64,000 bases of DNA from Bradyrhizobium sp. CB82 (GTDB lineage Bacteria > Pseudomonadota > Alphaproteobacteria > Rhizobiales > Xanthobacteraceae): positions 2,609,001-2,673,000 of the forward strand of contig NZ_CP121650.1 in assembly GCF_029714405.1 (NCBI RefSeq), given 5' to 3'. Positions 54,167 to 62,356 of this stretch are shown here, piece after piece. Position 1 is the first letter of the stretch. Each line of letters opens with the position of its first letter. The notes beneath the pieces were generated by a model. That model saw only the letters and a program-made list of their open reading frames with translations. It ran no database searches and had not been told where the DNA came from. Both the position numbers and the translations under genes were made by a program.

Positions 54167-54880
54167 ATGCATTCAGTGGGTGGATTGAGCGGAGGAACCG
54201 TTGCGGTGCGAGGGCGCAGGGCGGGCGGGTCGAAGGTAGATCAGGCCTACGTGGCGCTGAAGCGCGCGATCGTGTCCGGAAAACTCGCGCCTGAAACGCC
54301 AATCGACAAGAACGAGTGGTGCGCCATTTTCGAGGTATCGAGGCTGTCGATCACGACCGCGATCAACCGGCTCGCCTTCGAAGGGCTGGTCGTGGTCGAG
54401 CCGCAGCGTGGCTCCTACGTCGCGCGGATTCACCTCGAGGATGTGCGGCAATGGATGTTGATGCGGCGCGCGCTGGAGGTGGAGGTCGTCGGAGTCTGCG
54501 CTGGCGACATGTCGGACAAGGCGATCGCGGCGCTTGGTCAGAATCTCGCCTATCAGAAAGCGGCGATCGCCAGCGGAGACCTTGAAGGCTTCCACGAGCT
54601 CGACACCAGGTTTCACCGCCAGTTGACCGAAAACCTGAACCTCGCGCGCGTCGGCGAAGTGCTTGATCCGATCCGCACGCATCTCGAGCGCGTGCGCCGC
54701 ACTCTGCTCCCCGAGCCGGGCAGGCCCGAAGCAACGTTCCGCGAGCACGAGGCGATCTATGGCGCGATAGCCGCGCATCAGCCGGATGAGGCCAGACGTG
54801 AGATGTCCAACCATCTCGATCGCGTGTCGCGCGAGCTGCAGGCCTTTGTCGCCAAACATCCGGGCTTCTTCGAAGAGTAG
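54167..54880 (+). CDS. GntR-family transcriptional regulator with FCD domain
   Basis: A 237-residue regulator: N-terminal winged helix (KVDQAYVALKRAIVSGKLAP, SRLSITTAINRLAFEGLVVV) and C-terminal all-helical FCD sensor (MLMRRALEVEVVGVCAGDMS, ELDTRFHRQLTENLNLARVG, REHEAIYGAIAAHQPDEARR) with His residues that typically hold a metal or sugar acid. The ATG at 54167 is chosen over the upstream 54113. It is divergent from the CUT2 importer and 32 bases from the kinase gene, so it probably controls both. Confidence 0.88.
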   Translation: MHSVGGLSGGTVAVRGRRAGGSKVDQAYVALKRAIVSGKLAPETPIDKNEWCAIFEVSRLSITTAINRLAFEGLVVVEPQRGSYVARIHLEDVRQWMLMRRALEVEVVGVCAGDMSDKAIAALGQNLAYQKAAIASGDLEGFHELDTRFHRQLTENLNLARVGEVLDPIRTHLERVRRTLLPEPGRPEATFREHEAIYGAIAAHQPDEARREMSNHLDRVSRELQAFVAKHPGFFEE

Positions 54881-54912
54881 AATCCCGCAAGGAGCGGCAT
54901 CGCGGCAGCATC

Positions 54913-56358
54913 ATGTATCTCGGCATCGATCTCGGCACCTCGGCGGTCAAGACCGTTCTCGTCGACGACACCCAGCGCGTGATCGCGAGCACGAGCCGGT
55001 CGCTCGCGACGGCCTCGCCGCGTCCCGGTTATTCCGAGCAGGATCCGCGGGTCTGGATCGAGGCGGCGTTTGTGACGCTGGATGAGCTGAGGGCGGATCA
55101 TCCGCACGAACTGGCCGCGGTCGAGGGCATCGGCCTGTCCGGCCAGATGCACGGCGCGACGCTGCTCGACGCGAACCTCAAGCCACTCCGCCCCTGCATT
55201 CTCTGGAACGATGGCCGTTCTGCGGCCGAGTGCCGCCTGCTCGAAGAGCGCTGGCCGGCTTTGCGCGCCACGACCGGCAACAAGGCGATGCCCGGCTTCA
55301 CCGCGCCGAAGCTTTTGTGGATTGCGGCGCACGAGCCCGAGATCTTTGCGGCGACAAAGCTCGTGCTGCTGCCGAAGGCCTATCTGCGCCTGATCCTGTC
55401 GGGCGAAGCGATCGAGGATGTCTCCGACGCCTCGGGGTCGCTATGGCTCGACGTGATCGGGCGCGACTGGTCGGATGAGGGCCTTGCCGCGACCGGCCTG
55501 TCGCGCGCGCACATGCCCCGGCTGGTCGAAGGCTGTGCGCCGGCGGCGCGGTTGACGCGCGAGCTCAGCGAGCGCTGGGGCATGGTAAAACGGCCGATGA
55601 TTGCGGGGGGTGCCGGCGACAACCCGGCCGGTGCCGTCGGCATCGGTGCGGTCCACCCGGGAACTGCGTTCATCTCGCTGGGGACATCAGGCGCACTGTT
55701 GACGCCAACCGACAGGGTTGCCGCGAACCCGGATCGCGTCGTGCATACCTTCGCGCATGCGATCCCCGCGATGTGGCTCCAGGCCGGCGCGATCCTCTCG
55801 GCCGCGTCCTGTCTCGCCTGGATCGCGCGGCTGCTTGGCGCCCCGGAAGCCGAATTGCTGGCGCCGCTCGGTGCGCGCCCGCAGTCGCCGTCGCCCGTCA
55901 GCTTCCTGCCTTATCTTGCCGGTGAGCGGACGCCGCATGACGACCCCGATGTACGCGGCATGCTCGATGGTCTGAGCCATGGCACCGATCGCACGGCGAT
56001 CGTGCAGGCCGTGCTGGAAGGCGTTGCGTTTGCGCTGGCCGATTGCCGCGACGCGCTCGCCGCCGCCGGCCTTGACGTGGCGGAGGCCGATGCGATCGGC
56101 GGCGGGTCGCGCTCCGCCTTCTGGCTCGCCGTGCTGGCGAACGTGCTGAACGTGCCGATCCATCGCTTTGCAGCAGGCGAGACCGGTGCCGCGTTCGGTG
56201 CGGCGAGATTGGGGCGGCTTGCTGTCACCGGCGAGGCGATCGCCGCCGTCTGCACGCCACCGCGGCGCGTCGAGACGTTTGAGCCCGAGCGCGCGCTGGC
56301 CGACGCTTACGCTGCGCGGCTCCCCGCGTGGCGCGATCTGTATCGGCCGCGTCACTAA
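54913..56358 (+). CDS. xylB: Xylulokinase-like FGGY sugar kinase
   Basis: A 481-residue FGGY kinase, best matched to xylulokinase, that phosphorylates a ketose. Features: GIDLGTSAVKTVLVDDTQRV, GLSGQMHGATLLD, LWNDGRSAAECRLLEERWPA, the ATP domain AGGAGDNPAGAVGIGAVHPG, and C-terminal AIGGGSRSAFWLAVLANVLN. Length is normal. No xylose isomerase (xylA) is nearby, so the natural substrate could be another ketose delivered by the flanking importers. It follows the GntR regulator directly. Confidence 0.88.
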   Translation: MYLGIDLGTSAVKTVLVDDTQRVIASTSRSLATASPRPGYSEQDPRVWIEAAFVTLDELRADHPHELAAVEGIGLSGQMHGATLLDANLKPLRPCILWNDGRSAAECRLLEERWPALRATTGNKAMPGFTAPKLLWIAAHEPEIFAATKLVLLPKAYLRLILSGEAIEDVSDASGSLWLDVIGRDWSDEGLAATGLSRAHMPRLVEGCAPAARLTRELSERWGMVKRPMIAGGAGDNPAGAVGIGAVHPGTAFISLGTSGALLTPTDRVAANPDRVVHTFAHAIPAMWLQAGAILSAASCLAWIARLLGAPEAELLAPLGARPQSPSPVSFLPYLAGERTPHDDPDVRGMLDGLSHGTDRTAIVQAVLEGVAFALADCRDALAAAGLDVAEADAIGGGSRSAFWLAVLANVLNVPIHRFAAGETGAAFGAARLGRLAVTGEAIAAVCTPPRRVETFEPERALADAYAARLPAWRDLYRPRH

Positions 56359-56495
56359 CCTTGCGCGATCTGGCTCTCCATACTTCGGTATACCCGTCTT
56401 CGGTATTGCTCTGTGTCACCGCTTTTGTTTAATGGGCAAACCGCGCTACAAACGAACAAGAGGCGCGGGAAACGCATTGTGCGCCGGGAGGCACG

Positions 56496-58016
56496 ATGAA
56501 CGATCCGATCCTCGAGATGCGCGGGGTCTCCAAATCCTTCTTCGGCATCAAGGCGCTGCGCGCCGTTGACCTCACCGTCTATGCCGGCGAGATTCACGCC
56601 CTGATGGGCGAGAACGGCGCTGGCAAATCGACCCTGATGAAAATTTTGTCGGGCGCCTACCGGCCCGATCCTGGCGGCGAGATCCGCATTGAGGGCAAGC
56701 CGGTGCACATCCACGGCCCGCTCGGCGGCCGCGCGGCCGGCATCTCGATCATCTATCAGGAACTGTCTTTGTCTCCCAACCTGACGGTTGCAGAGAACAT
56801 TTACCTCGGCCGCGAGGTTTCCCGTTCAGGACTGCTTGCGCGCGGCAGCATGCGCGAGGGCGTCGGCCCGATCCTGGAGCGGCTCGGCGCGGATTTCACG
56901 CCGTCGACGCTGGTGGCGCATCTCTCCATGGGCCAGCGCCAGCTCGTCGAGATCGCCCGCGCGCTGCAGGTGCGATCGAAAATCCTGATCATGGACGAGC
57001 CGACCACCTCGCTGTCGGCCGCCGAGAGCGAGCGGCTGTTCGCGCTGATCCGCCAACTCCGCGCCGAGGGGCTCGCCATCATCTACATCTCGCACCGCAT
57101 GGACGAGGTGTACGCGCTCGGCGATCGCGTCACGGTGCTGCGTGACGGCCGGCTGGTCGGCTCGCTCGACAAATCCGACATCCGCGCTGACACCATCGTT
57201 CGCATGATGGTGGGGCGCGACGTCTCGTCCTTCTACAAGAAGGATCATGATCCCGAGGCGGGGAGGGGGCATCCGGTGCTCGCCGCGGTCGACATGTCCG
57301 ATGGGCATCGCGTCAAGGGCTGCTCGCTCACCGTCCACGCGGGCGAGGTCGTCGGGCTCGCCGGCCTGATTGGCGCGGGCCGTACAGAGCTTGCACATCT
57401 CATCATCGGCGCTGCGCCGAGGATTTCAGGTCGGCTCGAGCTCGAGGGCCGTCCGATCGAGATTCGCACGCCCGGCGAGGCGCTCGAGGCCGGCATCGCC
57501 TATCTCACCGAGGACCGCAAGGCGCTCGGCCTGTTCCTCGACATGTCGTGCCTGGACAACATCAACCTTGTGGCGCTCGGGCGTGATGCCAAGCTCGGCT
57601 GGGTTCTCGATCGCGACAAAGCGCGCGAGCGCGCCGACCGGGCCTTCGCCGGACTCAGCATCCGTGCCGCCAATGTCGGCGTGCCCGCCGGCGGGCTTTC
57701 CGGCGGAAACCAGCAGAAGGTACTGCTGTCGCGGCTTCTCGCCATCGCGCCAAAGGTCTTGATCCTCGACGAGCCGACGCGCGGCGTCGACGTCGGGGCC
57801 AAGTCCGAGATCTATTCGATCATCGACAACCTCGCCAAGGCCGGCACCGCGATCCTCGTCATCTCGTCCGATCTGCCGGAGATCATCGGCATCTGTGATC
57901 GCGTCATCGTGATGCGGTCGGGGCACATCGAAGGCGAGATCAGGCGAACCGAGTCGCCGCTGAACCAGGAGGATATCATGGCACTCGCTACGGGGACGGA
58001 GCACATCGATGCCTGA
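56496..58016 (+). CDS. CUT2 ABC transporter sugar ATPase (double domain)
   Basis: A 506-residue RbsA-like tandem ATPase. Domain 1: [55 protein letters not shown]. Domain 2: [47 protein letters not shown]. The ATG at 56496 has GGGAGG upstream. It follows the kinase gene by 137 bases, in which CTTCGGTAT is repeated (56383-56391 and 56398-56406). It overlaps the permease start by 8 bases. Confidence 0.93.
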   Translation: MNDPILEMRGVSKSFFGIKALRAVDLTVYAGEIHALMGENGAGKSTLMKILSGAYRPDPGGEIRIEGKPVHIHGPLGGRAAGISIIYQELSLSPNLTVAENIYLGREVSRSGLLARGSMREGVGPILERLGADFTPSTLVAHLSMGQRQLVEIARALQVRSKILIMDEPTTSLSAAESERLFALIRQLRAEGLAIIYISHRMDEVYALGDRVTVLRDGRLVGSLDKSDIRADTIVRMMVGRDVSSFYKKDHDPEAGRGHPVLAAVDMSDGHRVKGCSLTVHAGEVVGLAGLIGAGRTELAHLIIGAAPRISGRLELEGRPIEIRTPGEALEAGIAYLTEDRKALGLFLDMSCLDNINLVALGRDAKLGWVLDRDKARERADRAFAGLSIRAANVGVPAGGLSGGNQQKVLLSRLLAIAPKVLILDEPTRGVDVGAKSEIYSIIDNLAKAGTAILVISSDLPEIIGICDRVIVMRSGHIEGEIRRTESPLNQEDIMALATGTEHIDA

Positions 58017-59043
58017 TGAGGGAACTGCAAAGGCTGTCACGGCCAACGGGCTTGCCGCCGCGCAGGAGACCAAGCGCCAGCGCGTCCGGGTCCTGATCCG
58101 CGCCGCCGGCATGCTACCGGTGCTGCTGCTCCTGTGCGCCGGTTTTCACTACTTGTCGGACGGTCGCTTCTTCACGGGGCAAAATCTCGGCATCGTGTTG
58201 CAGCAGGCCGCGGTGAACACGGTGCTCGCGGCGGGCATGACTTTCGTCATCCTCACCGGCGGCATCGACCTTTCGGTCGGCTCGATCCTGGCGGCGTCTG
58301 CGATGGCGGGGCTGACGCTGTCAAAGCTGGCCGAGCTCGGGGCGCTGTGGCTGCCGGCCGCCGTCCTCACCGGCCTCGGCTTCGGCGTCGTCAATGGCGC
58401 GCTGATCGCGCTGCTGCGGCTGCCGCCCTTCATCGTTACGCTCGGTTCGCTCACCGCCGTGCGCGGTCTGGCGCGCCTGCTCGGCGCCGACACCACCGTG
58501 TTCAACCCTTCCATTCCCTATGCCTTCATCGGCAACGGCTCGCTCACCCTCATCCCCGGCGTGATCTCGATTCCCTGGTTGTCGGTGATTGCGCTGCTCG
58601 TGATCCTCGTTTCCTGGCTGGTGCTGCGCAGGACCGTGCTCGGCGTGCACATTTATGCGGTCGGCGGCAATGAAAGCGCGGCGCGGCTGGCCGGCATCAA
58701 GGTCTGGGCGGTGCTGATCTTCGTCTATGGCGTCTCGGGCCTGTTTGCCGGCCTCGGCGGCGCAATGCAGGCGGCGCGGCTCTATGCGGCCAACGGATTG
58801 CAGCTCGGACAAAGCTACGAGCTCGATGCGATCACCGCCGTGATCCTGGGCGGCACGTCCTTCGTCGGCGGCATCGGCTCGATCTGGGGAACGCTGGTCG
58901 GCGCGCTGATCATCGCCGTGCTGTCGAACGGCCTGATCCTGATCGGCGTGTCCGACATCTGGCAATACGTCATCAAGGGCCTGGTGATCATCGGCGCCGT
59001 CGCGCTCGATCGTTACCGCCTGCAAGGCTCGGCGCGCACCTGA
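58009..59043 (+). CDS. CUT2 ABC transporter permease
   Basis: A 344-residue RbsC-type permease. [40 protein letters not shown] and [20 protein letters not shown] are conserved, ending with [20 protein letters not shown]. The ATG overlaps the ATPase stop. It is the only permease of its unit, and the binding-protein gene follows. Confidence 0.93.
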   Translation: MPDEGTAKAVTANGLAAAQETKRQRVRVLIRAAGMLPVLLLLCAGFHYLSDGRFFTGQNLGIVLQQAAVNTVLAAGMTFVILTGGIDLSVGSILAASAMAGLTLSKLAELGALWLPAAVLTGLGFGVVNGALIALLRLPPFIVTLGSLTAVRGLARLLGADTTVFNPSIPYAFIGNGSLTLIPGVISIPWLSVIALLVILVSWLVLRRTVLGVHIYAVGGNESAARLAGIKVWAVLIFVYGVSGLFAGLGGAMQAARLYAANGLQLGQSYELDAITAVILGGTSFVGGIGSIWGTLVGALIIAVLSNGLILIGVSDIWQYVIKGLVIIGAVALDRYRLQGSART

Positions 59044-59136
59044 CCGGTTGCGCGGTACAGCCACTCGCGCTGTCCGACTCCGTCGCGACAACTGGTCTGT
59101 CGCGCCGGACATCAAATCAGACCAGGGAGGAAGCCA

Positions 59137-60084
59137 ATGTTGAAGACGATTTCGCTTACCAGCGCCGCTGTGGCGCTTGCCCTGAGCTCCGCGCCGCTGC
59201 ATGCGAAGGAGCTCAAATCCATCGGCGTCTCGCTCGGTTCACTCGGCAACCCGTTCTTCGTCGCGCTGTCAAAGGGCGCCGAGTTCGAGGCCAAGAAAAC
59301 CAATCCCAGCGTGAAGGTCACGACCGTCGGCTTCGAATACGATCTCGGCAAGCAGGTGACCCAGATCGATAACTTCATCGCCGCCGGCGTCGACCTGATC
59401 CTGCTGAACCCCGGCGATCCCAAGGCGATCGGCCCGGCGATCAAGAAAGCGCAGGCCGCCGGCATCGTGGTCGTCGCAGTCGACACCGCAGCCGAAGGCG
59501 CCGACGCCACGGTGACCACGAACAACGTCCAGGCCGGCGAGATCTCATGCCAGTACATCGTCGACAAGCTTGGCGGCAAGGGCGACGTGATCATCGAGAA
59601 CGGCCCGCAGGTCTCCGCGGTGATCGATCGCGTGAATGGCTGCAAGAGCGTGTTCGGCAAGAACCCCGGCATCAAGGTCCTGTCCAGCGACCAGGACGGC
59701 AAGGGCTCGCGCGAGGGCGGCCTCACGGTGACACAGGGCTACCTGACCCGCTTCCCCAAGATCGACGCCATCTTTGCCATCAACGATCCGCAGGCGATCG
59801 GCACTGACCTTGCCGCGCGCCAGCAGAGCCGCTCCGGCATCGTCATCACCGCGGTCGACGGCGCCCCCGACATCGAGGCCGCGCTGAAGGACCCGCAGTC
59901 GCCGCAGATCCAGGCCTCGGCCTCGCAGGATCCGTTCTTCATGGCGCGCCGCGCCGTGCAGGTCGGTGTCGGCATCCTGGGCGGCCAGAAGCCCGCGTCC
60001 ACCGTCGAGCTCTTGCCCTCGAAGCTCGTGACGCGGGACAACGTCAACGACTACAAGGGCTGGACCTCGGACCGCACGCAATAA
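59137..60084 (+). CDS. CUT2 ABC transporter sugar-binding protein
   Basis: A 315-residue RbsB-type receptor with signal MLKTISLTSAAVALALSSAP ending near HAKE. Domain 1: IGVSLGSLGNPFFVALSKGA, YDLGKQVTQIDNFIAAGVDL. Domain 2: GYLTRFPKIDAIFAINDPQA, VITAVDGAPDIEAALKD. GGGAGGAAG precedes the ATG. It is the last gene of the ATPase-permease-receptor unit, with the SDR gene following 117 bases downstream. Confidence 0.93.
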   Translation: MLKTISLTSAAVALALSSAPLHAKELKSIGVSLGSLGNPFFVALSKGAEFEAKKTNPSVKVTTVGFEYDLGKQVTQIDNFIAAGVDLILLNPGDPKAIGPAIKKAQAAGIVVVAVDTAAEGADATVTTNNVQAGEISCQYIVDKLGGKGDVIIENGPQVSAVIDRVNGCKSVFGKNPGIKVLSSDQDGKGSREGGLTVTQGYLTRFPKIDAIFAINDPQAIGTDLAARQQSRSGIVITAVDGAPDIEAALKDPQSPQIQASASQDPFFMARRAVQVGVGILGGQKPASTVELLPSKLVTRDNVNDYKGWTSDRTQ

Positions 60085-60201
60085 CGGCGGCCGGCAAGCA
60101 TCCAGCGCCGCCTCTTGCAGGCGGCGCTGGAACGCTGCATGAGGGGCGGCGTTTGTGATCGACGGTCATCGGCCGCTCGACGAAATCTGGATACGCCGCC
60201 A

Positions 60202-61038
60202 ATGCAGTCATCGGATCGATCAACTCAATTCGCCTCCCGCCTGATCGGACAATATGCCCTGGTGACCGGCGCGTCCCAAGGGATTGGGCGCGCGATCGCC
60301 GTTCGTTTCGCGCAGGAAGGGGCGACCGTCGCCATCAACTACCTTGAGCACCGTGCGGATGCCGAGGAAACGCTCGCACAGGCGCAAGCCGCCTCGCGCG
60401 AGCGCGGGCATGGCGATCAGGACCACCTCGTGGTTCAGGCCAATGTCGGCGTCGAGGGGGACATCGCGCGGATGTTCGACACCGTCCTGTCGCGCTGGGG
60501 CCGCCTCGATTGCCTGGTCAACAACGCCGGCTTCCAGAAGGAATCGCCGAGCGAGGCGCTCGACATCGAGGCCTATCGGCGCATCATCGACGTCAATCTC
60601 AGCGGCGCCGTGCTCTGCGCGCAGAAGGCGCTGGCACATTTCGTGAGCCGTGGAGGCGGCGGCACCATCGTCAACTGCTCGAGCGTACACCAGGTCGTCC
60701 CGAAGCCCGGCTATCTCGCCTATTCGATCAGCAAGGGCGGCATGGCGAACCTGACGCGCACGCTGGCGCTCGAATTCGCCGGCCGCGGCATTCGCGTCAA
60801 CGCCGTGGGACCGGGTGCGATCGACACGCCGATCAACGCAGCCTGGACGGGGGATGCGAAGAAACGTGCGGAGGTCGAGAGCCATATCCCGCTCGGCCGG
60901 GTCGGATCGGCGGAAGAGATCGCGGCCGTGTTCGCCTTCCTCGCCTCCGACGAGTCGAGCTACATCACCGGCCAGACCATCTATGCCTGCGGCGGCATCA
61001 CGCTGTTCGGCGAATTCCGCGAGAACTGGGCGAGCTAG
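60202..61038 (+). CDS. SDR-family oxidoreductase, glucose 1-dehydrogenase-like
   Basis: A 278-residue classical short-chain dehydrogenase. Cofactor motif TGASQGIGRAIA, NNAGFQKES (NNAG), active-site Ser-Ser in VNCSSVHQVVPKP, YSISK (Tyr/Lys), PGAIDTPINAAW, and the C-terminal GQTIYACGGITL. This group oxidises sugars such as glucose or reduces ketones. It follows the CUT2 importer on the same strand, so it probably acts on the imported sugar. The ATG at 60202 is chosen to begin just before the Rossmann fold. Confidence 0.88.
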   Translation: MQSSDRSTQFASRLIGQYALVTGASQGIGRAIAVRFAQEGATVAINYLEHRADAEETLAQAQAASRERGHGDQDHLVVQANVGVEGDIARMFDTVLSRWGRLDCLVNNAGFQKESPSEALDIEAYRRIIDVNLSGAVLCAQKALAHFVSRGGGGTIVNCSSVHQVVPKPGYLAYSISKGGMANLTRTLALEFAGRGIRVNAVGPGAIDTPINAAWTGDAKKRAEVESHIPLGRVGSAEEIAAVFAFLASDESSYITGQTIYACGGITLFGEFRENWAS

Positions 61039-61194
61039 GCCGTACCCATAATTGGCGCTCGGATCAGGCGGCCCCATGTCCGCTTGTCCCCGACAGCCGC
61101 GAAACAGCGAACATCGGGGAGGTCAGCTCTGGGCGCAAGCCGGACGTCGGAAGGGCGGCGAACGTCAGCGAGCTCCCTTGGTTTGGCAGAATGC

Positions 61195-61670
61195 TCAGAT
61201 CGATTTGCGCAGCGACCGCAAGCCTGCACGAACCTCCTCCGCAAAGAGCTGCGGTTGTTCCCAGGCCGCAAAGTGTCCGCCTTTGTCGACCTTGTTGTAG
61301 TAGATGAGCTTGTGGTAGGCCCGCTCGGTCCAACTGCGCGGAGCCTGGTAGATCTCGCCGGGAAAGACGCTCACGGCAGTGGGAATCGAGATGTTGACCG
61401 CGTTTAGCGCGCTCATTCCCTTGTTTTCCCAATAGAAGCGGGCCGCCGAGATCGCGGTGTTCGTCAGCCAGTAGAGCGTGATGTCGTCGAGGACGTCGTC
61501 GCGGGTCACGGCGCCTGCGGAGTGCCCGTTGATGGTGCGTCCGAGCACGGCCGAAGTGATCGTCGCCGCCGGCTGCGCATCACCGTCACCGTGGTCGAGA
61601 ATCCACGCGGCCAGGCCTACCGGCGAATCCGCCAATCCGTAGAGTCTGCGGCCGCGTCGCCATCATGGCG
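61195..61670 (-). pseudogene. C-terminal remnant of an epoxide-hydrolase-like alpha/beta hydrolase
   Basis: An open frame of 146 residues, ADSPVGLAAWILDHGDGDAQ through TNTAISAARFYWENKGMSAL and VDKGGHFAAWEQPQLFAEEV, matches the C-terminal third of the epoxide hydrolase (EHN-type) family, including the last catalytic His in GGHFAAWEQP. The N-terminal domain with the nucleophile Asp is absent. Just before the start the frame is lost at about 61645 within PQTL-Tyr-Gly. It is joined directly to a second remnant at 61671-61807. Confidence 0.75.
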
Positions 61671-61807
61671 GCGCGGCGTGAACTGGATCACGCGGTAGTC
61701 ATCAGGCCCTGCGAAATCGGCAATCGAGCCTCCATCCGAGGTTCGCATGGAATTGCTTGGCGCGATCGACGTCGGAAAAAAGGGATGACGACGACCTCTG
61801 GCTTCAT
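61671..61807 (-). pseudogene. N-terminal remnant of a VOC/glyoxalase-fold protein
   Basis: Reading leftward on the minus strand from the ATG at 61807 gives MKPEVVVIP in one frame, then DVDRAKQFHANLGWRL in a second, then DFAGPDDYRVIQFTP in a third. Together they form the first 45 residues of a VOC/glyoxalase-fold protein. Two indels (in a T-run near 61780 and an extra T near 61729) break it, and it ends where the hydrolase remnant begins. A short hydrophobic plus-strand frame here (61785-61877) is probably chance. Confidence 0.65.
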
Positions 61808-61948
61808 GTCGATCGTTGGTGTTCTGGTGGTCTTGTTTGCAATTCTGACGGTGATGATTAGGTCATGTGCAATATAATTGTGTACGCTGTATAAGTGGCG
61901 ACGCTCGAAAACGCTTCATCCGAGACGTAAGTCGTAGATCAACCGGTT

Positions 61949-61962
61949 TTGATCTGGATCAT
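61949..61962. promoter_or_regulatory. FixK/FNR-type box upstream of DUF485-actP
   Basis: TTGATCTGGATCAT matches the FNR/FixK consensus TTGA-N6-TCAA at seven of eight key bases. It lies 91 bases before the DUF485 gene start, a normal distance for an activator site plus leader. In Bradyrhizobium such boxes respond to low oxygen through FixK2. The link is inferred from the match and position. Confidence 0.5.
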
Positions 61963-62053
61963 GGAGACCTGTCCGCGGGCAATACAGTGTAGGCAGGCAG
62001 ACCCCGGCAGGTGAGGGGCCTTCTTAACGGGAAGAACTCCAGGGATCATTGAT

Positions 62054-62356
62054 GTGAGCAACCTCGCAAGGATTGAACGCGATCCGAACTACCAGGAGCT
62101 CGTGCGCCGACGTTCGTCGCTGGGCTGGATGCTGTCGCTGATCATGCTTGTCGTCTATTTCGGCTTCATCCTGCTGGTGGCCTACGCGCCCAAGTTCCTG
62201 GGCACTCCGCTGGGCAGCGGCGTAACGACGATCGGCATTCCAATCGGATTGTCCGTCATCGTGCTCGCCTTCGTGCTGACGGGCCTCTATGTGCGCCAGG
62301 CGAATTCCAGCTACGACGTACTCGTTCGCAAGATTGTCGAGGAGAACCGCTCATGA
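62054..62356 (+). CDS. DUF485 small membrane protein (YjcH-like)
   Basis: A 100-residue protein with two membrane helices ([40 protein letters not shown]), DUF485 type, which is co-encoded with acetate symporters as in the E. coli yjcH-actP pair. GTG start at 62054 directly after TGAT; the RBS is weak. Its stop overlaps the actP ATG (ATGA at 62353-62356). Confidence 0.88.
   Translation: MSNLARIERDPNYQELVRRRSSLGWMLSLIMLVVYFGFILLVAYAPKFLGTPLGSGVTTIGIPIGLSVIVLAFVLTGLYVRQANSSYDVLVRKIVEENRS

Noticed and set aside
61785..61877. A short hydrophobic plus-strand frame (MTTTSGFMSIVGVLVVLFAI...)
   Set aside because: It is antisense to the start of the VOC remnant, whose protein similarity is clear; the AAAAAAGGG site could be chance. 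Kept only as a weak possibility.
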